Assembly (NCBI GenBank): GCA_900768845.1 | Contig: CAAGEK010000012.1 | Span: forward strand, 1-64,000 | DNA from: Alphaproteobacteria bacterium | GTDB lineage: Bacteria; Pseudomonadota; Alphaproteobacteria; CAAGCB01; CAG-977 | DNA: 64,000 nucleotides | Direction of reading: 5' to 3' | Part shown: piece by piece, positions 43,472-51,057 of the stretch | Layout of the letters: every line of letters begins with the position of its first letter | How positions within the stretch are numbered: position 1 is the first letter of the stretch | The notes under the pieces: generated by a model | Told to the model about the DNA's origin: nothing | The model's database searches: none | Seen by the model: only the letters and a program-made list of their open reading frames with translations | Program-made: the position numbers and the translations under genes

Positions 43472-43957
43472 TTTAATCTCCTTTGTTTGGTTTAAGGCTT
43501 TCAGGTCAAAATTCGGCGTGTTCGTCAAAGCGGCCGAAACGATGCAGCGGATATTCCCGTCCGTGTGATAAAACACGGGCGAGATGTAGCGAAACTCGCG
43601 CTTTTTAATGTGTTCGGCGGCTTTATCCGTCCACTGTACGGCGGCGCACAGATGTCCGTCGGCCGTAAAAAAGTCGGTCATCCAGCCTGCCGCCGGTGCG
43701 GGGCGGCCGTTTTGTTCCGAATATTCGGATTGATGATTGTAATCAATCAACAGATCGGTGTTTTTCTTGTAAGCAAGCGTTTCTTTGATAACGCCGTCGG
43801 GATCATCAAGATAAAAACGCCGCCCGTCGCGTCCGTTGATCTCGCCCAAAGGCATCAAGCGGATAACGTTCGGCACGTTGTTTCCGTCTTCCGTCCCGAT
43901 CAGGACGGCAGAGGTTTCGGCGCAGGCCAATTCAAATTTTTCGGTTTCGTTTTTCAT
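42956..43957 (-). CDS. Prohead protease/scaffold (Mu gpI)
   Basis: The 333-aa protein has the Mu I protease domain in the first half (LMPLGEINGRDGRRF, LLIDYNHQSEY, GRPAPAAGWM, REFRYISPVF). A helical scaffold follows from about residue 163. The ATG at 43957 follows a hairpin (CCCCC/GGGGG) that covers the ribosome site. An identical 27-bp promoter-like repeat lies 30 bp upstream. Cleavage matures the capsid. Confidence 0.9.
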   Translation of the reverse strand: MKNETEKFELACAETSAVLIGTEDGNNVPNVIRLMPLGEINGRDGRRFYLDDPDGVIKETLAYKKNTDLLIDYNHQSEYSEQNGRPAPAAGWMTDFFTADGHLCAAVQWTDKAAEHIKKREFRYISPVFYHTDGNIRCIVSAALTNTPNFDLKALNQTKEIKMDKEKALCQALDAPDEDKALLRINELKAAQKELNDIAAAFNCEAKAEAVIKAVNETKADPAKFVEIDKVTELTRELNEIKAERAEEKAENAVNAAIRDGRLPPVLKENAKEICKKMGEKALNEFISKMPKVSAPSSAAGEPPKSDCDALSEDEKEMCEIMGISAETFKKGK

Positions 43958-43986
43958 ACCCCCAGTTTAGGGGGACGGGATTTTTT

Positions 43987-44013
43987 AAAATATTCTGAAC
44001 AGTTCACTGCAAA
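43987..44013 (-). promoter_or_regulatory. Putative late promoter/activator site (PI equivalent)
   Basis: A 27-bp sequence identical to 51058-51084. On the minus strand it contains the dyad CAGTGAACTG and overlapping TGAAC-T-GTTCA, followed by an AT-rich -10-like AATATTTT. It lies directly before the protease gene, as PI does in Mu. The activator would be the Mor-like protein. Confidence 0.6.
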
Positions 44014-44179
44014 GGTTCAAGATTCCCGCCGTTTTTTATATTGCCCCGATTTGAAAAAATGTCAAAAGAAAATCAGAATGCCGTTTTACGCGGGTAAACA
44101 TATATAAAAACATCGAAGTTAAACGGGTATTAAACGGGTCTGTGTGCGTTTCGGATTTGATAACGTAAAACGATAGCCC

Positions 44180-44215
44180 AAAAATGACAAAGCCGCTTAA
44201 AACGGCTTTATTTTC
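44180..44215 (-). terminator. Terminator after the small accessory genes
   Basis: AAAGCCG (44189-44195) pairs with CGGCTTT (44203-44209); on the minus strand a T-rich tail follows. It separates the accessory genes from the next late promoter. Confidence 0.6.
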
Positions 44216-44226
44216 AGTTTTTATTT

Positions 44227-44343
44227 TTATGCGTGTTTAGACATCAGCCAAAGAGCAAATCCGGTGAAAAGAAAAAAGCTCGGATAAAACAAATCAATAA
44301 CCTCCGGGCAGGTACAGACGGGCATTTGTACGGCTTCTATCAT
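44227..44343 (-). CDS. Small membrane protein (38 aa)
   Basis: ATG 44343 follows GCAAGGAGGTTTTAA, the same ribosome site as the gene at 45096. The peptide has two Cys near the N-terminus and one hydrophobic helix (LFYPSFFLFTGFALWLM), and stops at 44227. Its start lies inside the end of the neighbouring frame. Function unknown. Confidence 0.55.
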   Translation of the reverse strand: MIEAVQMPVCTCPEVIDLFYPSFFLFTGFALWLMSKHA

Positions 44344-44548
44344 TTAAAACCTCCTTGCTCGAGTTTGTGCGCAGATGTTCTTCAAAATCGTTTCTTCTTA
44401 TTTCCACTCGTAAAACCTCGGAAAAAAACATATCGCAAAGAGATGGGATAATCTCGCACGCTTGCGCGTATGAAGAGGCTGTTGTTTGGCGTGAATCGTA
44501 TTCTCCTTGTTTGTTTTTCCCGCATATCCCCAAAACATAATATGTCAT
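44294..44548 (-). CDS. Hypothetical accessory protein
   Basis: The 84-aa protein begins MTYYVLGICGKNKQGEYDSRQ and looks like a small mixed alpha/beta domain. AAAGGAGATCGCAA precedes its ATG, which overlaps the previous stop by 4 bp. No family recognised. Confidence 0.6.
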   Translation of the reverse strand: MTYYVLGICGKNKQGEYDSRQTTASSYAQACEIIPSLCDMFFSEVLRVEIRRNDFEEHLRTNSSKEVLNDRSRTNARLYLPGGY

Positions 44549-44793
44549 TTGCGATCTCCTTTAATTACCGAAAAATGACGAACACCGGCAGGAATCCGTT
44601 TGTCGTCTTCAACGCCGAAAATCCGCCAGTCGCTTCGCATAATGTTGCAGGTATTCATACTGTCCCGCGGTTCAAAGCCGTGATAAGTTAATTCGCAAAT
44701 CCGCCCGTCAATCAGGCATAAAGGAAAATCGCGGCCGTCAAATATGACAAATTCCCCTTCGCGCATGGCTTTTAATGCTTCTTCAAACGTCAT
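44545..44793 (-). CDS. Small accessory protein, weakly Tad2-like (DUF2829)
   Basis: The 82-aa protein starts MTFEEALKAMREGEFV and has SDWRIF before a short tail. This recalls DUF2829/Tad2 proteins, which begin with a helix of this form and end with a D-W-x-I motif and counter Thoeris defence. The middle differs, so the link is weak. AAGGAAAAAGATAA precedes the ATG. Confidence 0.5.
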   Translation of the reverse strand: MTFEEALKAMREGEFVIFDGRDFPLCLIDGRICELTYHGFEPRDSMNTCNIMRSDWRIFGVEDDKRIPAGVRHFSVIKGDRK

Positions 44794-44805
44794 TTATCTT
44801 TTTCC

Positions 44806-45096
44806 TTAAATATTCCATGCGGCGCGGTCAACGGCCGAAGCCAATTCTTGTTCACGACCGTCAAAAGCGGCAATAATGCGTTTCCCGATCAATTCGGCAG
44901 TCGGGCTTTTAAACCGTCCGACAAGCGCAAAGCATAGAAGTAACGTTTTGCCTGCGGCGTTCGTGTCTTTTGTGGCAACCCATTTTTTCAAACAGGCGTC
45001 TAACCGGGGCAGTTCCCGTCCCAGTGTCGCATTGGGACGGGCAGCCTGATGCTGTTTGACAATGCGTTCCGGCGTCCATTGTATCGGTAAGTCCAT
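44806..45096 (-). CDS. Hypothetical accessory protein
   Basis: The 96-aa helical protein starts at ATG 45096 behind GCAAGGAGGTTTTAA. No domain recognised. It heads the small-gene block that sits between the MuF gene and the protease, a place where Mu has no extra genes. Confidence 0.6.
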   Translation of the reverse strand: MDLPIQWTPERIVKQHQAARPNATLGRELPRLDACLKKWVATKDTNAAGKTLLLCFALVGRFKSPTAELIGKRIIAAFDGREQELASAVDRAAWNI

Positions 45097-45111
45097 TTAA
45101 AACCTCCTTGC

Positions 45112-45140
45112 TTGATTTTTTTCCTTTTCGATGCCATAAT
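45112..45140 (+). promoter_or_regulatory. Sigma70-type promoter of small RNA A
   Basis: TTGATT, 17 bp, CATAAT. The same hexamers at the same spacing, with a nearly identical spacer, occur at 45278-45306. Confidence 0.5.
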
Positions 45141-45146
45141 GATAAA

Positions 45147-45229
45147 TATGCGGAATGTATTGTAGGGCTATGTAGCAGCTGTCCCAATCAATGCATTTCA
45201 AGGCAGGTCGCTACTTGGCCTGCCTTTTG
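45147..45229 (+). ncRNA. Candidate small RNA A (about 80 nt), plus strand
   Basis: The predicted transcript folds into a hairpin, AATGTATTG with CAATGCATT (one G-U), an inner GGG/CCC, then a terminator-like hairpin AGGCAGG (45201-45207) with CCTGCCT (45219-45225) and a short T-run. GTAGC upstream can pair with GCTAC in the terminator loop. It runs against the late transcript. No known family. Confidence 0.45.
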
Positions 45230-45263
45230 TATGCCAAAAATCCATCACGATATTGATTTTCAT
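45198..45263 (-). CDS. Possible leader peptide (21 aa)
   Basis: ATG 45263 is preceded by GCAGGGAGTTTTCA, a copy of the ribosome region before the 96-aa gene. The peptide (MKINIVMDFWHTKGRPSSD..) ends inside the small RNA A hairpin. It may be a decayed gene or a leader. Confidence 0.25.
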   Translation of the reverse strand: MKINIVMDFWHTKGRPSSDLP

Positions 45264-45277
45264 TGAAAACTCCCTGC

Positions 45278-45306
45278 TTGATTTTTTTTCCGTTCAATGC
45301 CATAAT
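45278..45306 (+). promoter_or_regulatory. Sigma70-type promoter of small RNA B
   Basis: TTGATT, 17 bp, CATAAT; duplicate of the promoter at 45112-45140. Confidence 0.5.
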
Positions 45307-45312
45307 AATTTA

Positions 45313-45393
45313 TTAGAGAGATTGATCGGGCCCGGTATGGGAGGATCCAAACCTTTCAACTCTGAGCCGTCCATACCGAACGGCTCATTTTTT
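45313..45393 (+). ncRNA. Candidate small RNA B (about 80 nt), plus strand, pseudoknotted
   Basis: The transcript ends in a clear terminator: GAGCCGT and ACGGCTC with ATTTTTTAT behind. The terminator loop CCATACCG is the exact complement of CGGTATGG at 45333-45340 in the same RNA, so an 8-bp pseudoknot can form. The 3' end overlaps the stop codon of the MuF-nuclease gene in antisense. No known family. Confidence 0.5.
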
Positions 45394-46656
45394 ATATGCA
45401 AGGAAACCGTCCCTTAAATTATTCAGATATTCATCCCGTTTTCCTTTTGACCGTTCTGCTTTTGGCGTGAAGGTCGTCTGTCCCGTCCATTTATCTTCAT
45501 CCTTGTCAAAAACCGTCAGGCAATGACTGCCGTTTTCAGCTTCGTAAATTTTGATGTAACGGCGTTTTAAGATGTCTTTTCCAGCCTGCGTTTTTGCCCA
45601 TATCATCCAGATTTCGTCCGGATCCTTAATCGATGCCGCCAACAGCTTCATGTATTTTTTGCGGTTATCCTTATTAAGCTTGTATTCCCCTGATTTTTTA
45701 TCAATAAACAGCCCTTCGTCGATGACAAGCGGTTCTCCGACAACATCGGTATAAACGACGGGTTTTCCGATATCCGCGCCGAATTCGGACAGGAAAGCGC
45801 GGGCGTATTCCGTATCGCTTAATCCTTCGGGCAAAACGGAATTTTCGGGCATCGGGGACGCTTCGGGCAAAGGCGGCAGTTCGGCGGCGCGGTTTTGGAA
45901 CGTCTGCGGCGGATTGCCGTCAGGTTCAGGCGTAAAAGCGCGGTATCTGGCTTTGCCGACGTTATAATCAAACCCCGGCACAATGCCTTCGGGGATTTGT
46001 TCGATTTTTCCCGTTCGTTTGTTTTCCCATTCGATATAACGGATCTGCGGGCTTTTTGACGGTACGAAACCGCGCCGCTTTAAATCGTTATCGGAATATT
46101 GAATAACGGAACAACGGCATTTCCAGCCGTTCGGCGGATAATGCGTTGCCCAGAACGGATCGTCATAACGCAAAATCAAATCGTGCCATTGGCGGTGTTG
46201 CGCCCGCGTGCGTTCGTCCAAAACGCAAACATAACGCAAATAAGGCGCGTCTTCGGCGTTTTCTTCAATCGCCGCCCATTCTCCCGCCGCATACGCCGTG
46301 CGGATGTTCGTGTCGTAAATGATTGACAGGCGGCGCGGCGTGCCGAGCGTTACCTTTTCCGTCAATCCCGTTTTCGGATCAGGCATTTCCCGTTTTCCCC
46401 ACCAGCCCTTTTTTTGCAAAACGGGAATCAGGTCTTTTTTAAACTGATCAAACGTCGTACCGTTTTCCAAAGCGTCCTGCAAAGCGGCGCGAATATCTTG
46501 CAAAATGTCAATCTGCATCGCTTTGGCGACCGTAAAGGCGACCGCGTGTTCTTCTTTCCAAACGTCGCGCCAGTCAAAACCGAATTTGTATCCCTTTTTT
46601 TGAAAAAAACGGATTGCTTCAGCAGGCGGCAAAGGGGAAAAATCAGATTTAACCAT
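45385..46656 (-). CDS. MuF head morphogenesis protein with C-terminal PBECR2-like nuclease domain
   Basis: The 423-aa protein has the MuF (Mu gp30/F) domain in the first 230 residues, with IIYDTNIRTAYAAGEW and CVLDERTRAQHRQWHD, then HYPPNGWKCRC. A proline-rich linker (about 240-285) leads to a second domain (DVVGEPLVIDEGLF, KDPDEIWMIWAKT, RRYIKIYEAENG, LNNLRDGFLAYKK). This resembles the phage BECR-fold nucleases often fused to MuF proteins. The first part is a minor head protein; the second is probably a toxin injected with DNA. Two small RNA candidates lie at its 3' end. Confidence 0.82.
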   Translation of the reverse strand: MVKSDFSPLPPAEAIRFFQKKGYKFGFDWRDVWKEEHAVAFTVAKAMQIDILQDIRAALQDALENGTTFDQFKKDLIPVLQKKGWWGKREMPDPKTGLTEKVTLGTPRRLSIIYDTNIRTAYAAGEWAAIEENAEDAPYLRYVCVLDERTRAQHRQWHDLILRYDDPFWATHYPPNGWKCRCSVIQYSDNDLKRRGFVPSKSPQIRYIEWENKRTGKIEQIPEGIVPGFDYNVGKARYRAFTPEPDGNPPQTFQNRAAELPPLPEASPMPENSVLPEGLSDTEYARAFLSEFGADIGKPVVYTDVVGEPLVIDEGLFIDKKSGEYKLNKDNRKKYMKLLAASIKDPDEIWMIWAKTQAGKDILKRRYIKIYEAENGSHCLTVFDKDEDKWTGQTTFTPKAERSKGKRDEYLNNLRDGFLAYKK

Positions 46657-48172
46657 GATTTAAACGCCCTGTTAAGTTTGCCCTAAACAGAGCCTGTGCC
46701 AGATATTCCGTCAAAGCGGCGGCGTCCATGTCAGGATACGCTTCGGCAAGGCGTTGAAAAGCCTCGTCATAGCTTTGACAATCGTTTAAAAGCCGTTCAA
46801 CCGGTTGAATAACGGGCGTTAAAACGCGTTCCCATTCTGCTTCCATTTCCTTGACGGCTTCGTCAACGGGATCCGGTTCGGATTTTTCGGCTTCGTTTAA
46901 AGATTTTTGCGCCTGATTAAGCGCCGGATCAAAGGACGGCGCGGCATATTTCAAAACGTCGTTTTCGTCTTTGGGGGCGTCCAGACCGATTTTTGAACGC
47001 ACCTGCGACGCGGATACCTGAAGCCCCAGCGGCACCAGCTTTGACAAGGTGTCGGACAGCGCAGTTAAATCATCGTCGTCGAAATTTCCGATGCGTATGT
47101 TCGGATAATTTTTCTGCGTCCCGAAATTCAAATCAATCATCGGGATAATCAAATCGCGCTTTAAAACGGCGGCCAGCTGCTTGGCGTCGGATCGCATGAT
47201 GTCGCGGCGGACTTCGTTGTGTTCTTTGGAAACAGCGTGTCCGCCCGATACGGCGTCCGTCGTTGTCGTTTGCCCCAAAACGATTTTTGAAATCATCAAA
47301 TCGACATACTGCGCAAACTGTTGATACAGTTCCGCCGACCCTGAATTTTGCGCCGTGATGAACTCGATCATCATGCTTTCGGGAATGCACGCCGCCGTGT
47401 CCGCGCCGATGTTGTAAACGGCGCGCATCAGCGTTTCTTTGTCTTTTTGCGTCGCGTTCGCCCCGTATTTGCCGACGCGCAAAGGCTGGCCGTAAACTTC
47501 CAAAAACGTGACCCAACTTTTGACGTCAAAATTTTTAAACATATAATACCAAGACACGACACGCGCCAAACCGCCCCGAACGGGCAGTCCGGACTTGGCG
47601 TTCATGACGCACTGAATATATTTAAACGGTTCAAGCGGAACTTTGCCGCTTTCGGTTTTTAACAACAGCGTCCGCATATCTTTATCCAAAGCGAACCATT
47701 TCGGATTGACGTGCTGAATTTTGACGGGCTTCCATTGCTTTTCCGAACATTCCCAAACGATTTCCGAAACCGAAAAGCCTTTGCCGACCGCGTCCATCAG
47801 GTCGAACAGTTCGTCGGAAAGCGTGTCGCGGGCGATAAATTCGCGCACAAAATCGGCGTGTTTTTCTTCTTCGGCAGAGCTTCCCGCGGCCTCGACGCTG
47901 ACGTCCAGTTGCGACACGGCGCGTTTGCGCGTGCCTAAAACGGACAGGTACTGCGGTTCCTTTTCTTCCATTTCTTCGGCCAGATCCAAATAAGCGTCAA
48001 TATCGCCCCCGTCGGCCGATCTAAGCAGGCTTGAGAGTTTTTTCGGCGTCAATCCGAAAGACGGATACCCCGATTCATACGTCCGAACGCCCGCAATCAG
48101 ACAGGAAGCGTCTTCTTTCGTTAAATTCGACGTTTTGACGGGATTACCGAACCGGTCTAATAAAACAGCCAT
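46649..48172 (-). CDS. Portal protein (DUF935, Mu gp29)
   Basis: The 507-aa protein has the DUF935 features GTRKRAVSQLDVSVE, FVREFI and DAVGKGFSVSEIVWE, then VSWYYMFKNFDVKSWVTFLE. It forms the dodecameric DNA gate of the head. ATG at 48172 follows AAGGAGCGTATTAAA; the frame is open upstream into the terminase gene. Confidence 0.92.
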   Translation of the reverse strand: MAVLLDRFGNPVKTSNLTKEDASCLIAGVRTYESGYPSFGLTPKKLSSLLRSADGGDIDAYLDLAEEMEEKEPQYLSVLGTRKRAVSQLDVSVEAAGSSAEEEKHADFVREFIARDTLSDELFDLMDAVGKGFSVSEIVWECSEKQWKPVKIQHVNPKWFALDKDMRTLLLKTESGKVPLEPFKYIQCVMNAKSGLPVRGGLARVVSWYYMFKNFDVKSWVTFLEVYGQPLRVGKYGANATQKDKETLMRAVYNIGADTAACIPESMMIEFITAQNSGSAELYQQFAQYVDLMISKIVLGQTTTTDAVSGGHAVSKEHNEVRRDIMRSDAKQLAAVLKRDLIIPMIDLNFGTQKNYPNIRIGNFDDDDLTALSDTLSKLVPLGLQVSASQVRSKIGLDAPKDENDVLKYAAPSFDPALNQAQKSLNEAEKSEPDPVDEAVKEMEAEWERVLTPVIQPVERLLNDCQSYDEAFQRLAEAYPDMDAAALTEYLAQALFRANLTGRLNHG

Positions 48173-48173
48173 T

Positions 48174-49649
48174 TTAATACGCTCCTTCGTTGAAATTAAA
48201 TCCGTCGTCATCAGCGTCATACGTCATATAATCGTACTCAACCGGATCCGTCCGCGCCGCCGCAACGGCAAAAGCCAAAGCAACCGCCGCATCGCCGTGA
48301 CGCTTTAATCCGTTTTTGCCCGTTATTCGTTTTTCGGGAACGCACGCTATTCCTTTAACGACCTTTAAAGCGCGCAGGTCGCTTAAAATATCGGCGTCCT
48401 TCGGGATTAAAAGCGTCGCGTCCTCAAATCGCGCTTTTAAAACCGGCATATTGTCCCGATACCAGCCCTGCGACAGCATGACCTTGTCGATTTTGCCCGA
48501 ACCGTATTTTTGCCAGCACGCTTCGGCCAAATACGACCCGTTGCCTCTGGAGTCCATCGCTCCGGCATGAAACCGCGGCAGACGGTCGATGACGTAAAAC
48601 AGGATTTGACGTTGCTGGTCAAACGGTATGTTTGAAAGCTCTATGACAAAGGGCGTTTTCAAACTAAGGTCTTTTTGTTCCTGTAAAATCCACAGGACGG
48701 ACAAATCGCCAGACCTGCCGAAGTCAAACCCGAACGACGTCAGCCCGTCCTCCGGAACGGCTTTCAGCAGGTTTTCAACGTTCTCTGAAAGCCAATCGTC
48801 AATACTCTTTTCGCGCGTTTCAGGGGGCAGTTCGGCAAAATCGTCTTTCTGCGCCAAACGCAAAACTGGAATATCGGCGGCCATTGCCCGTTCAATCAAA
48901 GCGCGGGCCAGGTACGTTCCCGAACCTCTGGAAGGCACGCAAAACAATTCTTCATCTGCGTCGTCGCCGTAAAAATCAATGATTTCCCGCCGCCATTTTT
49001 GTTCGGCTTCTTCGCTCCATTCTTTGCCGGTTTTCTTACAAATTCTTTGATAAAGACCGTCCTTTAAAGCGTCGTCAAACGTACAGCGTAAAAGTTTGTA
49101 AGGCTTTTTTCCCGCTCTGATGTCGTTAATCAGCTCATTGAACGGGTTGTCTTCGCCGTCATGCGTGGACAGGATTAAAACTTTTCCGCCCCAAATCAAA
49201 AGAGCAAAAGCCGCCTTTAAAACTTCGGCCAAATCGTCGTGAAACGCCGCTTCGTCAATCAGCACGAATCCCTGTTTGCCGCGCAAAGCCCTCGGAACGG
49301 ACGGTAGAGCGACGATTTTGCGGCCGTTTGCAAACGTGATGCGAAAGGCTTTGATGTTCTTTTCCGGACTCTCCGGATCTTCAAAAACGTACTCTTCAAC
49401 GGCGGAAGACAGCATGGAAAAACGTTTTGCCCATTCGCCCGCGACCTCGATAAATTCGCGAGCCATCTCCAAATCATAGCCCATGTAATACGTATCAGAC
49501 GGGTTGTTTTCCGCCGCCGATATTAAAACGGAAATTCCCGCCGCCGCCCAAGTGTATCCCGTCCGGCGCGACTTTTCGACGACGGTTACGGGGTGTTTAA
49601 ACACGCAATCCGTCAATTCGCGCTGATAGGCCAGAAATCCTTTGTCCAT
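48174..49649 (-). CDS. Terminase large subunit (Mu gp28)
   Basis: The 491-aa packaging ATPase/nuclease has a Walker A-like EKSRRTGYT (25-33), Walker B FVLIDEA (128-134) and the nuclease domain SFGFDFGRSGDLS. It packages phage DNA by headful cutting beyond the integrated ends. It overlaps gp27 by 1 bp. Confidence 0.93.
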   Translation of the reverse strand: MDKGFLAYQRELTDCVFKHPVTVVEKSRRTGYTWAAAGISVLISAAENNPSDTYYMGYDLEMAREFIEVAGEWAKRFSMLSSAVEEYVFEDPESPEKNIKAFRITFANGRKIVALPSVPRALRGKQGFVLIDEAAFHDDLAEVLKAAFALLIWGGKVLILSTHDGEDNPFNELINDIRAGKKPYKLLRCTFDDALKDGLYQRICKKTGKEWSEEAEQKWRREIIDFYGDDADEELFCVPSRGSGTYLARALIERAMAADIPVLRLAQKDDFAELPPETREKSIDDWLSENVENLLKAVPEDGLTSFGFDFGRSGDLSVLWILQEQKDLSLKTPFVIELSNIPFDQQRQILFYVIDRLPRFHAGAMDSRGNGSYLAEACWQKYGSGKIDKVMLSQGWYRDNMPVLKARFEDATLLIPKDADILSDLRALKVVKGIACVPEKRITGKNGLKRHGDAAVALAFAVAAARTDPVEYDYMTYDADDDGFNFNEGAY

Positions 49650-50179
49650 TACAGCACTCCTAAGATTTCGCGGCGGATCGTTTCAATGACTTCGGGGGAA
49701 AATCCCTTTTTCTGCGCCGTTTTTTCAAGGCTCTTTTCCGCTTTTTCCCTGATTTTGTCGCGCAGCTTCATTTCCTTTTCAAAATCGGTCTTTTCCGCTT
49801 TCGTCAGCTTTTCCAAAGACGTCGCCAGAAACATCGCGTCCTTTGCGTCAAGCGTGACGGGTTCGCCGTCTTCAGAGCCCATCATGCGGAACAAAATGCT
49901 GTGCAACACTTCGATATTTGCGCGGGCGACTTTGTTTTCCTTGTCTTCGTCGCCGTAATCTTTGACAATCGCTTCGGCTATCGTCCTGCTTTGGCGGATT
50001 GAGGCTTGAATGCTTTCCAAGCGTTTGCAATGACGGCCGACGGCGGAACGGCTGACGTCAACGTTTAATTCGTCCAGCTTTGCCATAATCTCGTCAATCG
50101 TTCGCCCTTCCTGCCGCAGCGCGCCGATTTTGTCGCGAACGGCGGCGGGCAGACGGTCTATGCTTGAACGCCGTCCCAT
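49649..50179 (-). CDS. DUF3486 terminase small subunit (Mu gp27)
   Basis: The 176-aa protein starts MGRRSSIDRLPAAVRDKIGAL with a DNA-binding HTH (SRSAVGRHCKRLE), the DUF3486 pattern. It recognises phage DNA for packaging. Confidence 0.9.
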   Translation of the reverse strand: MGRRSSIDRLPAAVRDKIGALRQEGRTIDEIMAKLDELNVDVSRSAVGRHCKRLESIQASIRQSRTIAEAIVKDYGDEDKENKVARANIEVLHSILFRMMGSEDGEPVTLDAKDAMFLATSLEKLTKAEKTDFEKEMKLRDKIREKAEKSLEKTAQKKGFSPEVIETIRREILGVL

Positions 50180-50183
50180 TTGA

Positions 50184-50489
50184 TTACTCCGGTCTGGGAC
50201 GTTTAACGCCCGTTACGACGGCGCGTCCCGCCGCAACGTCCAGCCCGCGCCCCGTGATTTTTGCAACCTGTACTTTGCCGTCAAAATACGTTTCAACGTC
50301 AATCAATCCGATTTCCGCCAGAAAATCAAAATCCGCCCGTATCGCTTCGCGGCTTACCGAATGCCCCAACTGCTCCAAAGCCTGTTGCATGACGGAATCG
50401 TTTATTTTGTAATCATTGTCTTCGGATAAAAAACGAAGTATGGCCAAGCGGCGGTCTTGCGCGACGATTTCTTTGTATGACGTATTCAT
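50184..50489 (-). CDS. Mu gp26-like winged-helix protein (VpaChn25_0724 family)
   Basis: The 101-aa protein (AQDRRLAILRFLSED, then AIRADFDFLAEIGLID) is a winged-helix domain of the family present between gp25 and gp27 in many Mu-like phages. Role unknown. Confidence 0.82.
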   Translation of the reverse strand: MNTSYKEIVAQDRRLAILRFLSEDNDYKINDSVMQQALEQLGHSVSREAIRADFDFLAEIGLIDVETYFDGKVQVAKITGRGLDVAAGRAVVTGVKRPRPE

Positions 50490-50800
50490 AAATTCCCCCG
50501 GTTCATCAAAAAATCTTCCTGTCGCCGCACGGTGTTTTCCATGCGTTCGGAAATCGCTTCAATCTTGTCTATTTTGCCCGTCAGACGTTCCAGTTTTAAC
50601 GTCAGATCATGCATGTCTTTTTGCGTCGCCAATCCTTTAACCGATTGTTCAACCGCCGAAACGCGGTGTTCCAGTTTTGAAACGTCTTCTTTTGAAGCAT
50701 ACGTTTTGGCCGCCGTGAACTTCACCCAGCCGAAGAAAAATCCGGCAACACCGACGATTACGCCCCAGTAATCCTTGATAAATCCGATAAACGTTGACAT
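50486..50800 (-). CDS. DUF2730 protein (Mu gp25)
   Basis: The 104-aa protein has one N-terminal transmembrane helix (IKDYWGVIVGVAGFFFGWV) and a coiled coil (LEHRVSAVEQSVKGL), typical of DUF2730. Its ATG overlaps the previous stop (TGATG), which fixes the start at 50800. Confidence 0.85.
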   Translation of the reverse strand: MSTFIGFIKDYWGVIVGVAGFFFGWVKFTAAKTYASKEDVSKLEHRVSAVEQSVKGLATQKDMHDLTLKLERLTGKIDKIEAISERMENTVRRQEDFLMNRGNL

Positions 50801-50997
50801 CAGCCGCACTCCCGTTCGGTCTGGCATTCAATGCATAAACGGCACCCCGGAACAGCCAAACGGCGTGCTTCTGGGATCGGCTCGCCGCATTCGGCGCAAA
50901 ATTCGGCGGAAACGGGCATTGTTTTGGCGGATGACGTTCTTGAAGCCCTGACGTTCATTCTTTCGATTTCGGCTTGTGCCTGATCTGCAATATCCAT
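50800..50997 (-). CDS. DksA/TraR-like C4 zinc-finger protein
   Basis: The 65-aa protein has FCAECGEPIPEARR and GCRLCIECQ, the four-Cys finger of TraR-type proteins that bind RNA polymerase. It is the first gene after the late promoter repeat, so it may tune late transcription. Confidence 0.85.
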   Translation of the reverse strand: MDIADQAQAEIERMNVRASRTSSAKTMPVSAEFCAECGEPIPEARRLAVPGCRLCIECQTERECG

Positions 50998-51005
50998 GTT
51001 TTTTC

Positions 51006-51040
51006 CATAAAAAAATCAATCCGTGTCAGGATTGATTTTA
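51006..51040 (-). terminator. Attenuator-like terminator between late promoter and first late gene
   Basis: On the minus strand AAAATCAATCC pairs with GGATTGATTTT and a T7 run follows. It lies between the promoter repeat at 51058 and the start of the DksA-like gene. Confidence 0.6.
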
Positions 51041-51057
51041 GGAAAACGACTGAAATG

